Below are positions 52,402 through 62,142 of a stretch of DNA of 64,000 nucleotides, piece by piece. Each line of letters begins with the position of its first letter. Positions within the stretch are counted from its first letter, which is position 1. The notes under the pieces are model-generated. The model ran no database searches. It had not been told where the DNA came from and saw only the letters and a program-made list of their open reading frames with translations. Where the stretch lies: NCBI GenBank assembly GCA_964518335.1, contig CAZFDT010000018.1:1-64000 (forward strand), read 5' to 3'. The DNA is from CAZFDT01 sp964518335 (GTDB lineage: Bacteria; Planctomycetota; Phycisphaerae; Phycisphaerales; Phycisphaeraceae). The position numbers and the translations under genes are program-made.

Positions 52402-55092
52402 ATGCCCGATGACATTGCCAAGGATGGTGCGCCCGATGCTCCGGAGGGCGACGCTGCCGCGAACGCCGGCCGCCTCGTCGATACCGCCATCGACCGCGAG
52501 TTGGCCGACAGTTACCTGACGTATGCGATGAGCACGATCGTCGATCGTGCCTTGCCCGACGTGCGCGACGGGCTCAAGCCCAGCCAGCGTCGCATCCTCG
52601 TGGCGATGAACGACCTGAATCTCTCGCCCGGTCGCAAGCACAGCAAGTGTGCCGGCATCGTCGGCGAGACGATGAAAAAGTACCACCCCCACGGCGACCA
52701 GGCGATCTACCCCACGCTGGTCAACATGGCCCAGGAGTGGAAGACGCGCTACCCGCTGATCGACAAGCAGGGCAACTTCGGGTCGATCGATCCCGACCCG
52801 CCGGCGGCGATGCGTTACACCGAGGCCCGCCTGCACCGCCACGCCATGGAACTGCTCGACGACCTCAAGCTCGACACCGTCGATTGGCAGCCCAACTTCG
52901 ACGAGACCGTCGATGAGCCGCGCGTCCTGCCCGCCAAGTTCCCCAACCTGCTGGTCAACGGCTCGACGGGTATCGCCGTGGGCATGGCCTGCTCGATGGC
53001 GCCGCACAATCTGGGCGAGATCGGCCGGGGCATCCTCGCCGTGCTGGACAATCCCGAGATCCACCTGCAGGACCTGATGCAGCACGTGCCCGGGCCCGAC
53101 TTCCCCACCGGCGGCATCATCTGCGGCCGACGCGGCATCGTCGAGGGCTACGCCACCGGCCGCGGCAAAGTCACCCTCCGCGCCAAGATCCACGCCGAGC
53201 AGCGCGGCAACCGCGACCTGCTCGTCGTCACCGAAATCCCCTACCAGGTCTCCAAGAACGACGCCATCGTCGAAAAAATCAAAGAGCAACGCAAAAACGA
53301 CAAGCTCACCGACATCAGCGACGTCACCGACGAATCGAGCAACCGCGGCGGCATGCGCCTGGTCATCGAACTCAAGCGCGGCGTGGACCCCACCGTCATC
53401 GAGAACCAGCTCTACCAGCTCACCCCGCTGCAGAGCACGTTCAGCATCAACAACGTCTGCCTGGTCCACGGCCAGCCGCAGACGCTGGGCCTGCGCGAGC
53501 TGATCCAGCAGTACATCAACCACCGCAAGGAAGTGATCCGCCGGCGCACCGCCTTCCGCCTGCGCGAAGCGCAGCAGCAGGCCCACCGCATCGAGGGCCT
53601 GATCTATGCCGTGTGCGACATCGACGAGGTGATCAAGCTCATCCGCTCCAGCCGCACGCGCGACGAGGCGATCGACAAGCTCATGCTGCGCGGCTTCCGC
53701 ATCCCCGCCGATCACCCCTACGCGCCGCAGATTCCCCAGCGGCTCAAGGCGGTCACGGCAACAGAGGACACCCGCCTCACCCGCGTGCAGGCCGAGGCGA
53801 TCGGGCGCCTGCAGCTCATTCAGCTCGTCGGGCTGGAGATCGAGAAGCTCACCGCCGAGTACGCCAAGCTGCTGGAGCAGATCGAGGACTACGAGGCGAT
53901 CCTGGCCAGCGAGGATCGGGTCAAGCAGATCATCCGCGACGACATCCACGAGTTGATCGCCAAGTACGCCGACCCGCGTCGGACGGAGATTCAGGAGGAG
54001 GTGGGCGACCTGAACATCGCCGACCTGACGCCGGTGGAGAAGGTCGTGGTGACGATCACGCACGGCGGGTACGTCAAGCGATTGCCGGTGGATCAGTACC
54101 GCACGCAGGGCCGCGGGGGCAAGGGCGTGATCGGCGCCGATGCGAAGGAAGGCGACTTCACCGAGAAGGTGTTCGTGGCCTCGACGCACGACGACCTGCT
54201 GTGCTTCACCAACACGGGGCGCGTCTTCAAGATCAAGGTGTTCGAGATTCCCGAGGCGCCGCGGACCAGCCGCGGGCGGGCGATCGTGAACATTCTCGAT
54301 CTGCGCGAGGGCGAGCGGGTGTGCGAGTTCATGCCCATCGAGGACTTCGAGCGGGGCGAGTATTTCCTGGTGTTCGCCACAGCCGGGGGGCTGGTCAAGC
54401 GCACGGCGCTGAAGGACTACCGCAACGTGAACCGGTCGGGCATCATCGCCATCGGCCTGCGCGAGGGCGACTCGCTGGTGGGCGTGACGTGGACGACGGG
54501 CAACGACCACATCCTGCTGGGGACCAGCAGCGGGTCGGCGATCCGCTTCCACGAGGACGACGCCCGCGCCATGGGCCGCTCCGCCTCGGGCGTCAAGGGC
54601 ATCGACTTCCGCGACAGCGACAAGGGCCGCGTCGTCGGGCTGGTGCGCATCCACGCCGACGAGGCCGAACCAGACCTGCTTTCGGTCACGGCCAACGGCT
54701 ACGGCAAGCGCACGCCGCTGTCGGAGTACCTCGTGCAGCAGGAAAACGGCGAGACGCGCGTGCAGTCGCGCGGCGGCTACGGCCGCAAGGACATCGACGC
54801 CGGCCCCCGGAATGGAGAAGTGGTTGGGTTGCTGTCCGTCCGCCAATCCGACGACCTCATGCTCATCTCCACCGGCGGCATGATCGTCCGCATCAGTGCG
54901 GACACGATCCGTCAGGCCGGCCGCGGCACCATGGGCGTGCGCGTCATCAAGCTCGATGAGGGCGACAAGCTCGCCGCCATCGCCCGCATCGACGAGTCGG
55001 GCACGTCCGGCGGCGGTGATGACGAAATCGCCGCCGAACTCGACGACGGCCCGGACGACCCAGTCACCGACCCGCAACCCGAGGGGCAATGA
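52402..55092 (+). CDS. gyrA: DNA gyrase subunit A
   Basis: 896 residues, normal length. Breakage-reunion domain: ELADSYLTYAMSTIVDRALPDVRDGLKPSQRRIL, then KYHPHGDQAIYPTLVNMAQ, and catalytic Tyr139 in PAAMRYTEARL. The C-terminal beta-pinwheel begins near residue 535 and contains the GyrA box as QGRGGKG, which marks gyrase rather than topoisomerase IV. The positions equal to E. coli Ser83 and Asp87 are Gln100 and Pro104. The acidic C-terminal tail is usual. It introduces negative supercoils together with GyrB, which is not in the window. The STAS gene overlaps the stop. Confidence 0.96.
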   Translation: MPDDIAKDGAPDAPEGDAAANAGRLVDTAIDRELADSYLTYAMSTIVDRALPDVRDGLKPSQRRILVAMNDLNLSPGRKHSKCAGIVGETMKKYHPHGDQAIYPTLVNMAQEWKTRYPLIDKQGNFGSIDPDPPAAMRYTEARLHRHAMELLDDLKLDTVDWQPNFDETVDEPRVLPAKFPNLLVNGSTGIAVGMACSMAPHNLGEIGRGILAVLDNPEIHLQDLMQHVPGPDFPTGGIICGRRGIVEGYATGRGKVTLRAKIHAEQRGNRDLLVVTEIPYQVSKNDAIVEKIKEQRKNDKLTDISDVTDESSNRGGMRLVIELKRGVDPTVIENQLYQLTPLQSTFSINNVCLVHGQPQTLGLRELIQQYINHRKEVIRRRTAFRLREAQQQAHRIEGLIYAVCDIDEVIKLIRSSRTRDEAIDKLMLRGFRIPADHPYAPQIPQRLKAVTATEDTRLTRVQAEAIGRLQLIQLVGLEIEKLTAEYAKLLEQIEDYEAILASEDRVKQIIRDDIHELIAKYADPRRTEIQEEVGDLNIADLTPVEKVVVTITHGGYVKRLPVDQYRTQGRGGKGVIGADAKEGDFTEKVFVASTHDDLLCFTNTGRVFKIKVFEIPEAPRTSRGRAIVNILDLREGERVCEFMPIEDFERGEYFLVFATAGGLVKRTALKDYRNVNRSGIIAIGLREGDSLVGVTWTTGNDHILLGTSSGSAIRFHEDDARAMGRSASGVKGIDFRDSDKGRVVGLVRIHADEAEPDLLSVTANGYGKRTPLSEYLVQQENGETRVQSRGGYGRKDIDAGPRNGEVVGLLSVRQSDDLMLISTGGMIVRISADTIRQAGRGTMGVRVIKLDEGDKLAAIARIDESGTSGGGDDEIAAELDDGPDDPVTDPQPEGQ

Positions 55093-55430
55093 TGGCCATA
55101 CAGAAATGGTCCGAACGGATCTGGGTGGCGCAGCTTGCCGATGAGCCGGCGCTGTCGGAGGAACTCGACGCGCTGCTGGGCAAGTCGCGCGCGGAGGCCG
55201 CCCCGCCGCACCTGGTGCTGGACCTGTCTCAGGTGCGCCACGTCAACAGCAGCAACCTCGCCGCCATGCTGCGCCTGCGCAAGCAGTCGATCGAGCGCGA
55301 CGTGAAGCTGCGCCTGGCGGGCCCCGCCGATGCCGTCTGGGCCGTGTTCCTCACCACCGGTCTCGACAAAGTCTTCGACTTCCGCCAGGACGTGGCCACC
55401 GCCCTGGCCGACTTGCAGATGGGCGGGTGA
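55089..55430 (+). CDS. STAS-domain protein (anti-sigma factor antagonist-like)
   Basis: 113 residues. A beta strand LVLDLSQVRHVNSSNLAAMLRL followed by LRLAGPADAVWAVFLTTGLDKVF is the STAS fold; the Ser-Ser in VNSSNL is where the phosphorylated Ser of SpoIIAA-like antagonists lies. Such proteins switch partners with an anti-sigma kinase. Start ATG overlaps the gyrA stop, so it is translationally coupled to gyrA, an unusual partner. The ATG at 55092 is an alternative. Confidence 0.8.
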   Translation: MMAIQKWSERIWVAQLADEPALSEELDALLGKSRAEAAPPHLVLDLSQVRHVNSSNLAAMLRLRKQSIERDVKLRLAGPADAVWAVFLTTGLDKVFDFRQDVATALADLQMGG

Positions 55431-55533
55431 GGCCCGCCGGGCCGCCGACTCGATTCGTGCGTGGCCGGTTCCTGCCCATTGCATCCGGGCGTCGGCGAAC
55501 GTATGTTCCGCCGCATCTTTCAGGAAGACCCCC

Positions 55534-56763
55534 ATGACCACGACAGCCAGCGGTGCGATGACGGTGGACCCGCAGGTGGAGGCGTTGTCCTCGCAGTTGC
55601 TGCAGTTGGGTCCGCGCGACGCCGCGGAGTTGCTGGCCGCCGAGCCGGCGACGACGGCGGCGGCAGTGCTGCGCCGCGTCAACCCCGCCACTGCCGCCGA
55701 CGTGATCGGCGAGCTGTCGCAGGCGCGCCGCGCCGAGGTCTTCGCCCAGGCCCCGTCGATCCTCCGCCGCCAGTGGGAAATCAATGAAAAGTACCCCGAG
55801 GGCACGGTCGGCCGGCTGATGGACCCGCCCGTGGGCGTCTTCCCGCAGGACATCACCGTCGCCCAGGCGGTCGAAAAGCTGCGCGAGATGGTCAAGCAAG
55901 CCTTCATCACCTACGGCTACGTGGTCGATGACGACGGCAAGCTCGTGGGGGTGGCGGTGATGCGCGAGATGCTGCTGGCCGATCCGCAGGCGAAGCTCAG
56001 CGAGATCATGCTGCGCCAGCCGTTCTCGCTGGACCCGTCGATGCCGTTCATGGACGCGATGAAGCGCGTGCTGGTGCGGCACTACCCGGTGTACCCGGTG
56101 TGCGAGAACGAGCGGCTGGTCGGGCTGGTGCGCGGGCAGACGCTCTTTGAGCAGCAGGCGATCGAGATCAGCGCCCAGCCCGGCGCGATGGTGGGCGTGG
56201 ACAAAGAAGAGCGCCTGGCGACACCTTGGCCGCGCAGTCTCAAGTTCCGTCATCCGTGGCTGCAGTTGAACTTGGTCACGGCGTTTCTCGCAGCGACGGT
56301 CGTAGGCCTGTTCCAGGGCACGATCGAGCGGATCGCGTTACTGGCGGTGTTCCTGCCCGTGCTGGCAGGCCAGTCGGGCAACACGGGATGCCAGGCGCTG
56401 GCGGTGACGCTGCGAGCGATGACGCTGGGCGAGTTGAAAAAGGGCATGGTGTCGCGGGCCGTGAGCAAGGAGGCGCTGCTGGGTCTGCTCAACGGCATGC
56501 TGGTGGGCGTCAGCGCAGGCGCGGCGATGTACGTGACCGCACGGATGCAGGAGGCCGAGAACCCGCTGATGATGGGCGGCATCGTGTGGATGGCGATGAC
56601 GGGTGCGTGCGTGATGAGCGGCGTGGCCGGTGCGTGCGTGCCGGTGGCATTGAAAAAACTGGGCGCCGACCCGGCGACGGCGTCGAGCATCTTTCTCACC
56701 ACGGCCACGGACGTGGCGAGCATGGGCGTGTTCCTGGGCCTGGCGACGCTGCTGCTGTTGTGA
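55534..56763 (+). CDS. mgtE: Magnesium transporter MgtE
   Basis: 409 residues from the ATG at 55534 (AGGAAG about 7 bases upstream). N-terminal superhelical domain (short: residues about 8-85), a pair of CBS domains (about 90-215; GTVGRLMDPPVGVFPQD, YGYVVDDDGKLVGVAVMR), the plug helix, and five transmembrane segments with the MgtE signature PVLAGQSGNTGCQALAV (Gly-Asn-x-Gly-x-Gln) in the pore. Slightly shorter than the usual 450 because of the reduced N-domain. Cytoplasmic domains sense Mg2+ and gate the inner-membrane channel. Convergent with the MFS gene, with no spacing. Confidence 0.9.
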   Translation: MTTTASGAMTVDPQVEALSSQLLQLGPRDAAELLAAEPATTAAAVLRRVNPATAADVIGELSQARRAEVFAQAPSILRRQWEINEKYPEGTVGRLMDPPVGVFPQDITVAQAVEKLREMVKQAFITYGYVVDDDGKLVGVAVMREMLLADPQAKLSEIMLRQPFSLDPSMPFMDAMKRVLVRHYPVYPVCENERLVGLVRGQTLFEQQAIEISAQPGAMVGVDKEERLATPWPRSLKFRHPWLQLNLVTAFLAATVVGLFQGTIERIALLAVFLPVLAGQSGNTGCQALAVTLRAMTLGELKKGMVSRAVSKEALLGLLNGMLVGVSAGAAMYVTARMQEAENPLMMGGIVWMAMTGACVMSGVAGACVPVALKKLGADPATASSIFLTTATDVASMGVFLGLATLLLL

Positions 56764-58026
56764 TCAGTTGTGCTCGGGCCGGATGTCGGTCAGACGCCGC
56801 AGACGCCGCAGCGTGGGATAGCGCCACGCTGTCGCGGCGACGACGAGGATCGTGCCCACGCCGCCGCTGACGACGGAGATGACCGGGCCGAGCACTTCGG
56901 CGACGGAGCCGGCGCGGAAGCCGCCCATCTCGTTGGAAATGCTGATGAAGATGCCGTTGACCGCCGAGACGCGGCCGCGCGTCGTGTCGGGCGTGGCCAG
57001 TTGCACGAGGGTGTGGCGGACGACGACGCTGATGTTGTCGAACGCCCCGGTGAGGGCGAGCATGGCCAGCGACAGCCAGAAGGATCGGGACAGGCCGAAG
57101 ACGATGGTCGCGGCGCCGAAGCCGACGACGGCCAGGAGCATGTTGCGGCCGGCGCGTCGCATCGGCGGAGCGTGGGCCACTGCAACTGCGGTGATCACCG
57201 CCCCCGCCGCTGGCGCCGCGCGCAGCAGCCCGTAGCCCCAGCCGTCCACGTGAAGAATGTCCCTGGCGAAAATCGGCAACAGGTACACCGCGCCGCCCAG
57301 CAGCACGGCGAACATGTCCAGCGCGATCGCCGCCAGCACCAGCCGGGTCTTCCACACGAAGTGGAACCCGCCCAGCAGGCTGCGAATCGACACCGGCTCG
57401 TTGGAGCGAATCTGTGGTTGCACTTGGACGCGCATGAGCATGGCGGCGAAAACCGACGAGCCGATGGCACTGAGGACATAAGCGAACGACGGCTTCCACG
57501 GCGCGATGATCCCGCCGATCGCCGGGCCGACCATCATGGCCAACTGCATCAGGCTGCTGTTCCAGGTGACCGCGTTGCCGAAGATCGCCTCGGGCACGAC
57601 CAACGGCAGCATCGCTTGGCGCGACGGTCGGGCGATCGCCAGGAACGAGGCGTCGAGAAAGAGCAGCGCGTAAAAGGTTGTCACCGGCGCCGCGGAGATC
57701 GATGCCGCCGCCAGGCCAAAGGATGTGAGTGTCGTCCCCGTCATGCCCAGGAGAATCACGCGGCGTCGGTCGAACCGATCGGCCAGATGCCCCGACGGAA
57801 GCAGGAGAATCAACGAGGGCACGATCTGCACCAACCCGATCATGCCCAGCGCGATCGCCTTCTCGGTGCGGACGTACAGCTCCCACAACAATGCCGCGCT
57901 TTGAATCTGCGTGCCCAGCAGCACCAGCAGCCAGCCGAGGGCGTAGGCGCGATAGCCCGGATGCCGAAACGCGGCGTAGGGATCGTGGCGGATCGCGGGC
58001 TGTGCTGAGTCGGGGTCGTCCGTCAT
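56764..58026 (-). CDS. Major facilitator superfamily transporter
   Basis: 420 residues from the ATG at 58026. About 12 hydrophobic segments, with the MFS signature GHLADRFDRRRVILLG between helices 2 and 3 and a related loop between helices 8 and 9. It resembles the enterobactin-exporter/MFS_3 group of exporters (YAAFRHPGYRAYALGWLLVLLGTQIQSAALLWELY). Substrate unknown. It runs opposite to mgtE and is back to back with purM. Confidence 0.85.
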   Translation of the reverse strand: MTDDPDSAQPAIRHDPYAAFRHPGYRAYALGWLLVLLGTQIQSAALLWELYVRTEKAIALGMIGLVQIVPSLILLLPSGHLADRFDRRRVILLGMTGTTLTSFGLAAASISAAPVTTFYALLFLDASFLAIARPSRQAMLPLVVPEAIFGNAVTWNSSLMQLAMMVGPAIGGIIAPWKPSFAYVLSAIGSSVFAAMLMRVQVQPQIRSNEPVSIRSLLGGFHFVWKTRLVLAAIALDMFAVLLGGAVYLLPIFARDILHVDGWGYGLLRAAPAAGAVITAVAVAHAPPMRRAGRNMLLAVVGFGAATIVFGLSRSFWLSLAMLALTGAFDNISVVVRHTLVQLATPDTTRGRVSAVNGIFISISNEMGGFRAGSVAEVLGPVISVVSGGVGTILVVAATAWRYPTLRRLRRLTDIRPEHN

Positions 58027-58136
58027 GGCGAGGCCGACAGGATAGCACGAGGGGGCCGGACTCATGCGGCAGTGATGAAGTCTGCACGCGCGTCGTTGTG
58101 GCATGGCCGGCGACGCAGCCGTACACTGTCGCTCCC

Positions 58137-59252
58137 ATGAATCGCCCCGCCAAACGTGAAGGATCTGATGACGCCGCGTCGCCGGCCAAGCGCGGCATGA
58201 CCTACGCCGCCTCGGGCGTCGATATCGATGCCGGCGACCGCATGGTGGACATGATCGAACGGCACACCCGCCGCACCTACGGCCCACGCGTCCTTGGCAG
58301 GCACGGCGCCTTCGCCGGGATGTTCCGACTCGACTACAACGAGAAACTGTTCCAGCGCAACTACCGCGACCCCGTGCTCGTCGGCTGCACCGATGGCGTG
58401 GGAACCAAGGTCCTGCTGGCGATCAAGATGGGTGTCCACGACACCGTCGGCCAGGACTGCGTGGCGATGAACGTCAATGATCTGATCGTGCAAGGCGCCG
58501 AGCCGCTGTTCTTCCTCGATTACATCGGCACGCACAAGCTCGACCCCGAGCACATGACGGCCATCGTCAAGGGCGTCGCCGACGGGTGCGAGCTGGCGGG
58601 TGCGGCGCTGCTGGGCGGCGAGACGGCGGAGATGCCGGCGGTCTATAAGCCCGGCGAATACGACCTGGCGGGCTTCGCCGTCGGCGTCGTCGAGCTGCCG
58701 CGCGTCATCGAGGGCGACCGCGTCGAGGCCGGCGATGTCATACTTGGCCTCGCGTCGAGCGGCGTCCACAGCAACGGGTTCTCCCTCGTCCACGCCATTG
58801 TCCGTGAGAGAAAGCTCGACATCGACAAGTGCTACCGCGAGCTTCAGACCGACCGCACGCTGGGGCAGGTGCTGCTGGAACCGACTCGCATCTATGCCAA
58901 ATCGATCGTCAACCTCCTGCGCCAATACAAAGTCAAGCGCCCCATCGGCGGGATGAGCCACATCACCGGCGGCGGTCTGCCCGGCAACGTCGATCGCTGC
59001 CTCCCCCCGGACATGGACGCGAAAATCGACCTCAAGAGCTGGACCGTGCCTCCCATCTTCGGCTTCCTCCAGAAGCATGGCGACGTCGCCGATGACGAGA
59101 TGTTCCGCGTCTTCAACATGGGCATCGGCTACGTCGTGATCGTCCGCCCCCACTTCGCCGACGCCGTCGCCGCCCGCCTGCAGCGCAGCGGCGAGTCGGT
59201 CCACGTCCTGGGCAAAGTCGCCCTAGGTACGGGCCGGGTCGTGCTGGGGTGA
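58137..59252 (+). CDS. purM: Phosphoribosylformylglycinamidine cyclo-ligase
   Basis: 371 residues from the ATG at 58137. PurM landmarks: MTYAASGVDIDAGDRMV, LVGCTDGVGTKVLLA, CVAMNVNDLIVQGAEPLFFLDYI, GAALLGGETAEMPAVY, LASSGVHSNGFSL and GMSHITGGGLPGN. It catalyses ATP-dependent ring closure of FGAM to AIR, the fifth step of purine synthesis, in the cytosol. Single gene; other pur genes are not adjacent. Full length. Confidence 0.95.
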   Translation: MNRPAKREGSDDAASPAKRGMTYAASGVDIDAGDRMVDMIERHTRRTYGPRVLGRHGAFAGMFRLDYNEKLFQRNYRDPVLVGCTDGVGTKVLLAIKMGVHDTVGQDCVAMNVNDLIVQGAEPLFFLDYIGTHKLDPEHMTAIVKGVADGCELAGAALLGGETAEMPAVYKPGEYDLAGFAVGVVELPRVIEGDRVEAGDVILGLASSGVHSNGFSLVHAIVRERKLDIDKCYRELQTDRTLGQVLLEPTRIYAKSIVNLLRQYKVKRPIGGMSHITGGGLPGNVDRCLPPDMDAKIDLKSWTVPPIFGFLQKHGDVADDEMFRVFNMGIGYVVIVRPHFADAVAARLQRSGESVHVLGKVALGTGRVVLG

Positions 59253-59387
59253 ACCTGTCGTCACAATCGGTCGATAGTTGCGCAGGATCCACGCCTGTCC
59301 GGGGGCGGTGGTGCGCGTGGTCCGAGAAAAGGCCGGTGCATCGTGGGCGTCCACGGTGCGCGAGGCCTTTGCGGAGGCGACACGTCG

Positions 59388-61907
59388 ATGGCCAGGCCGC
59401 GCCTGTATCAATCGGTGGTGACGCGCCTGGTGGCGTGCCTGGTGCTGGGTGGCCTGATGGCCTCGGCGGGCACGTCGTTTCTGGAGATTTCCCGATCCGA
59501 GCCGCTCCTGCAGATGGAGGTCACGCAGCAGGTGGTGCTGGTGACGCGCAACCTGCAGACGGTGCTGCGCGGGCTGGTGGGCAAAAGCAGCGCTGACGAC
59601 CTGCGCAACACCCTGGACGTGTTCACAGCCAACGCGCCTGTCACCGCTGTGCGGTTGGTGCGCCCGGACGAAGCCATCGTGGTCAGCGGCCAGTGGCCCA
59701 ACGAGCAGGACGGCGACGGCGCCGCGACATGGATGCTGGGCGAGCACTCGGCCGCCAGCGGGCGAGAAATCGATCTGCGCCGACCCACGCGCGTGCAGGC
59801 CCCGTTCCACGTGCGCGACGAGCAGCTTTCGCTGGAGTTCATCATCGACGGGCCCGGCGCCCGCGCTGTCATGCGCAGCCGCGAGATCAACCGTCTGCTC
59901 ATGCACTGGCTGTTCCTGGCGGTGACGGTGCTGCTGGGGCTGCTGCTGGTGCGGCGATGGTTCACCGGACCGCTGTCGGACGTGGTGGACCACGTGCAGC
60001 GCAACGCCGGAGGCGAGTCGTTCCACCGCCTGTCGCGGGAATACACGGGCGAGTTCTCGCAGCTTTCCGAGGCGATCGGCGGCATGCTGTCGCGGATCGA
60101 GAGCACGTCCGAAGCGCTGCGTCAGCGTGAGCACGCCTTTTCGCACCTGTACCAGTTCGCCCCGGCGGCGATGGTGAGCATCGACAAGGCCGGCCGGATC
60201 ATCGAAGCCAATCGTCGCGCCGCCCAGATGTTCGCCGCGGCCGATGATACGGCGCTGATCGGATGCACCATGCTGGACTTCGTTCGCCGCGAGGACCGGC
60301 CGCTGTTGCGCCAGACGATCGACCGGCTGGACCTGGACCCCGCGGCGCGCTGCGAACTGCGGCTGGACATGCCGGGTAAAGCCCTTGACGTAGCAGCCGA
60401 ATGTGCCGGCGTGCGCGACGACGACGGCATTCTTCGCTCGGTGCGGCTGTCGCTGCTGGACGTGAGCGAGTCCAAGAAGCTGCAGCGCCAGCTCGCCGAG
60501 CAGACTCAACTGCTCAACCTCATCATCGATCACATGTCCGACGCGATCCTGCTGGTGGACAGCGAGGGCAAGGTGGCGGCGTTCAACCAGCAGCTTGTGA
60601 ACCTTCTGCACGCAAGGCCCGATGCGCTGCGGGGACAGAACTATGACGCGCAGACATTCTGGGAGGACCTGGGCCCGCTGCATCCGGAGCTGCTGGTCAA
60701 CCGCCTGCATCAGATCGAGGCCGACACGACACGACCGGCGATCGAGCGCGTCGAGACACGCGTGGGCACGTTCATGTTCCAAGGCATCCCGGTACATGAT
60801 GCGTCGCACGTCTGCGTGGGTCGGCTGTGGGTCGTGCAGGAGACGACATCTCACGAGCAGAGCCAGCGGCTGTTGAGCCAGCAGACATCGCAACTGCAGG
60901 CGCTCAAGCGACTGGGCCACGAGCTGGCGCGGATCGAGGACGTCAGCGACGTGCAGGTGAAAGCCGCCGAGTTGCTGTACCACATTTTCGACGTGGAGGC
61001 GGTGGGTATCGCGCTGCGGTCGGACGATCCGGTCAAGCGTAGCCGGCAGATGATCCATCGCGGATCGTCGCCGTACCTGCTGGGGCCCAGCGCCGACCTG
61101 GTGACGGCGATCGAGACGCGGCTGATGAGGCAGGTGCTCAACCAAAGCGAGATCATGTTCTGGCCCGACCTTCCCAAGGGGATGGACTGGAGCAAGGCGT
61201 TCACGGCGGCGGGTCTGACGTGCGTGGCGGCGGGGCCGCTACGGGCCGGCGGCGACGATCAGGGGATCCTGTGGATTGCCCGGCGCGGCGGCGAACGCCT
61301 GGAGCGGCATCACATTTACCTGCTGGAGACGCTGCTGCCGGTGATCGCCGCGCGCATCGAGGTGGCGCAACTCAACGAGAAAATGCGCGAGCTGGAGCTG
61401 ACCGACGCGGTGACGGAGCTGCCCGCCTCCGAACCATTCCGCCGCGCCGTGGCACGCATGGAGGCGCGGCCTGGCCAGGCGTGGAGCGTGCTGGTCATCA
61501 AGCTCGACCACTTCCGCAAGGTCAACGAGGCGATGAGCCACGGCGCCGCTGACAGACTGCTCCGCACGATCGGCCAGGAACTGCAGAACTCGGTGCGGCG
61601 AAGCTGCTTCGTCGCCCGGCTCGAAGGCGTCACCTTCGGCGTGCTCGCACCAGCCCACAACCTCAATGACGCGGTCACGCTCGCCGACCGCCTCCGTCAA
61701 CGCATCAACGATCAGCGCATCACCCTGCCCGACGGCACGACGTTCAGCATGAGTGCCAGCGTCGGCGTGGCGGCCATGCCCGACGACGCGGCCCATCGCG
61801 GCCACCTCGTCGAGCTGGCCAAGCATCGCGCCCAGCTCGCCCGCGCCCACGGCTGCAATCGCGTCATGTACGAAGGCGCCGTCGCCCCCAACCGTGCCGC
61901 GGGATGA
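59388..61907 (+). CDS. Membrane sensor with PAS, GAF-like and degenerate GGDEF domains
   Basis: 839 residues from the ATG at 59388 (GGAGG 10 bases upstream). Transmembrane helix 1 at about residues 10-30 (VACLVLGGLMASAGT), periplasmic sensor to about 165, helix 2 (LMHWLFLAVTVLLGLLLV), a HAMP-like linker, two PAS-type segments (AFSHLYQFAPAAMVSIDKAGRI; LLNLIIDHMSDAILLVDSEGK), a GAF-like region (about 560-665) and a C-terminal diguanylate-cyclase fold. In the last, the GGDEF loop is replaced by EGVTF (residues 746-750), so cyclase activity is not expected. It may bind nucleotide or act as a receptor. Single gene. Confidence 0.8.
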   Translation: MARPRLYQSVVTRLVACLVLGGLMASAGTSFLEISRSEPLLQMEVTQQVVLVTRNLQTVLRGLVGKSSADDLRNTLDVFTANAPVTAVRLVRPDEAIVVSGQWPNEQDGDGAATWMLGEHSAASGREIDLRRPTRVQAPFHVRDEQLSLEFIIDGPGARAVMRSREINRLLMHWLFLAVTVLLGLLLVRRWFTGPLSDVVDHVQRNAGGESFHRLSREYTGEFSQLSEAIGGMLSRIESTSEALRQREHAFSHLYQFAPAAMVSIDKAGRIIEANRRAAQMFAAADDTALIGCTMLDFVRREDRPLLRQTIDRLDLDPAARCELRLDMPGKALDVAAECAGVRDDDGILRSVRLSLLDVSESKKLQRQLAEQTQLLNLIIDHMSDAILLVDSEGKVAAFNQQLVNLLHARPDALRGQNYDAQTFWEDLGPLHPELLVNRLHQIEADTTRPAIERVETRVGTFMFQGIPVHDASHVCVGRLWVVQETTSHEQSQRLLSQQTSQLQALKRLGHELARIEDVSDVQVKAAELLYHIFDVEAVGIALRSDDPVKRSRQMIHRGSSPYLLGPSADLVTAIETRLMRQVLNQSEIMFWPDLPKGMDWSKAFTAAGLTCVAAGPLRAGGDDQGILWIARRGGERLERHHIYLLETLLPVIAARIEVAQLNEKMRELELTDAVTELPASEPFRRAVARMEARPGQAWSVLVIKLDHFRKVNEAMSHGAADRLLRTIGQELQNSVRRSCFVARLEGVTFGVLAPAHNLNDAVTLADRLRQRINDQRITLPDGTTFSMSASVGVAAMPDDAAHRGHLVELAKHRAQLARAHGCNRVMYEGAVAPNRAAG

Positions 61908-62142
61908 CCCGCAGGCGCATCGCGGCATCGCGATGTTGCGTGGACGCGACATCCGGCGCGAGCCTTTCACCGCACGTGTGCGAACGAATCCTGTCGCCAA
62001 GACCTTAACTCACACACATCCCACGACTTGCATACGCAGGACGCCTGCATGCCTATTTCCTCGCCTTCTGGCGCGGCGGTTGTGGTAGTCTGACAGCCGG
62101 CCTCGATCCCCGCCGGGACGGGCGGCAGCGAGGACGACCGCC

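Noticed and set aside
52333..55089. A 918-codon open frame antisense to gyrA
   Set aside because: It is a codon-bias shadow of a high-GC gene; gyrA on the plus strand is unambiguous.
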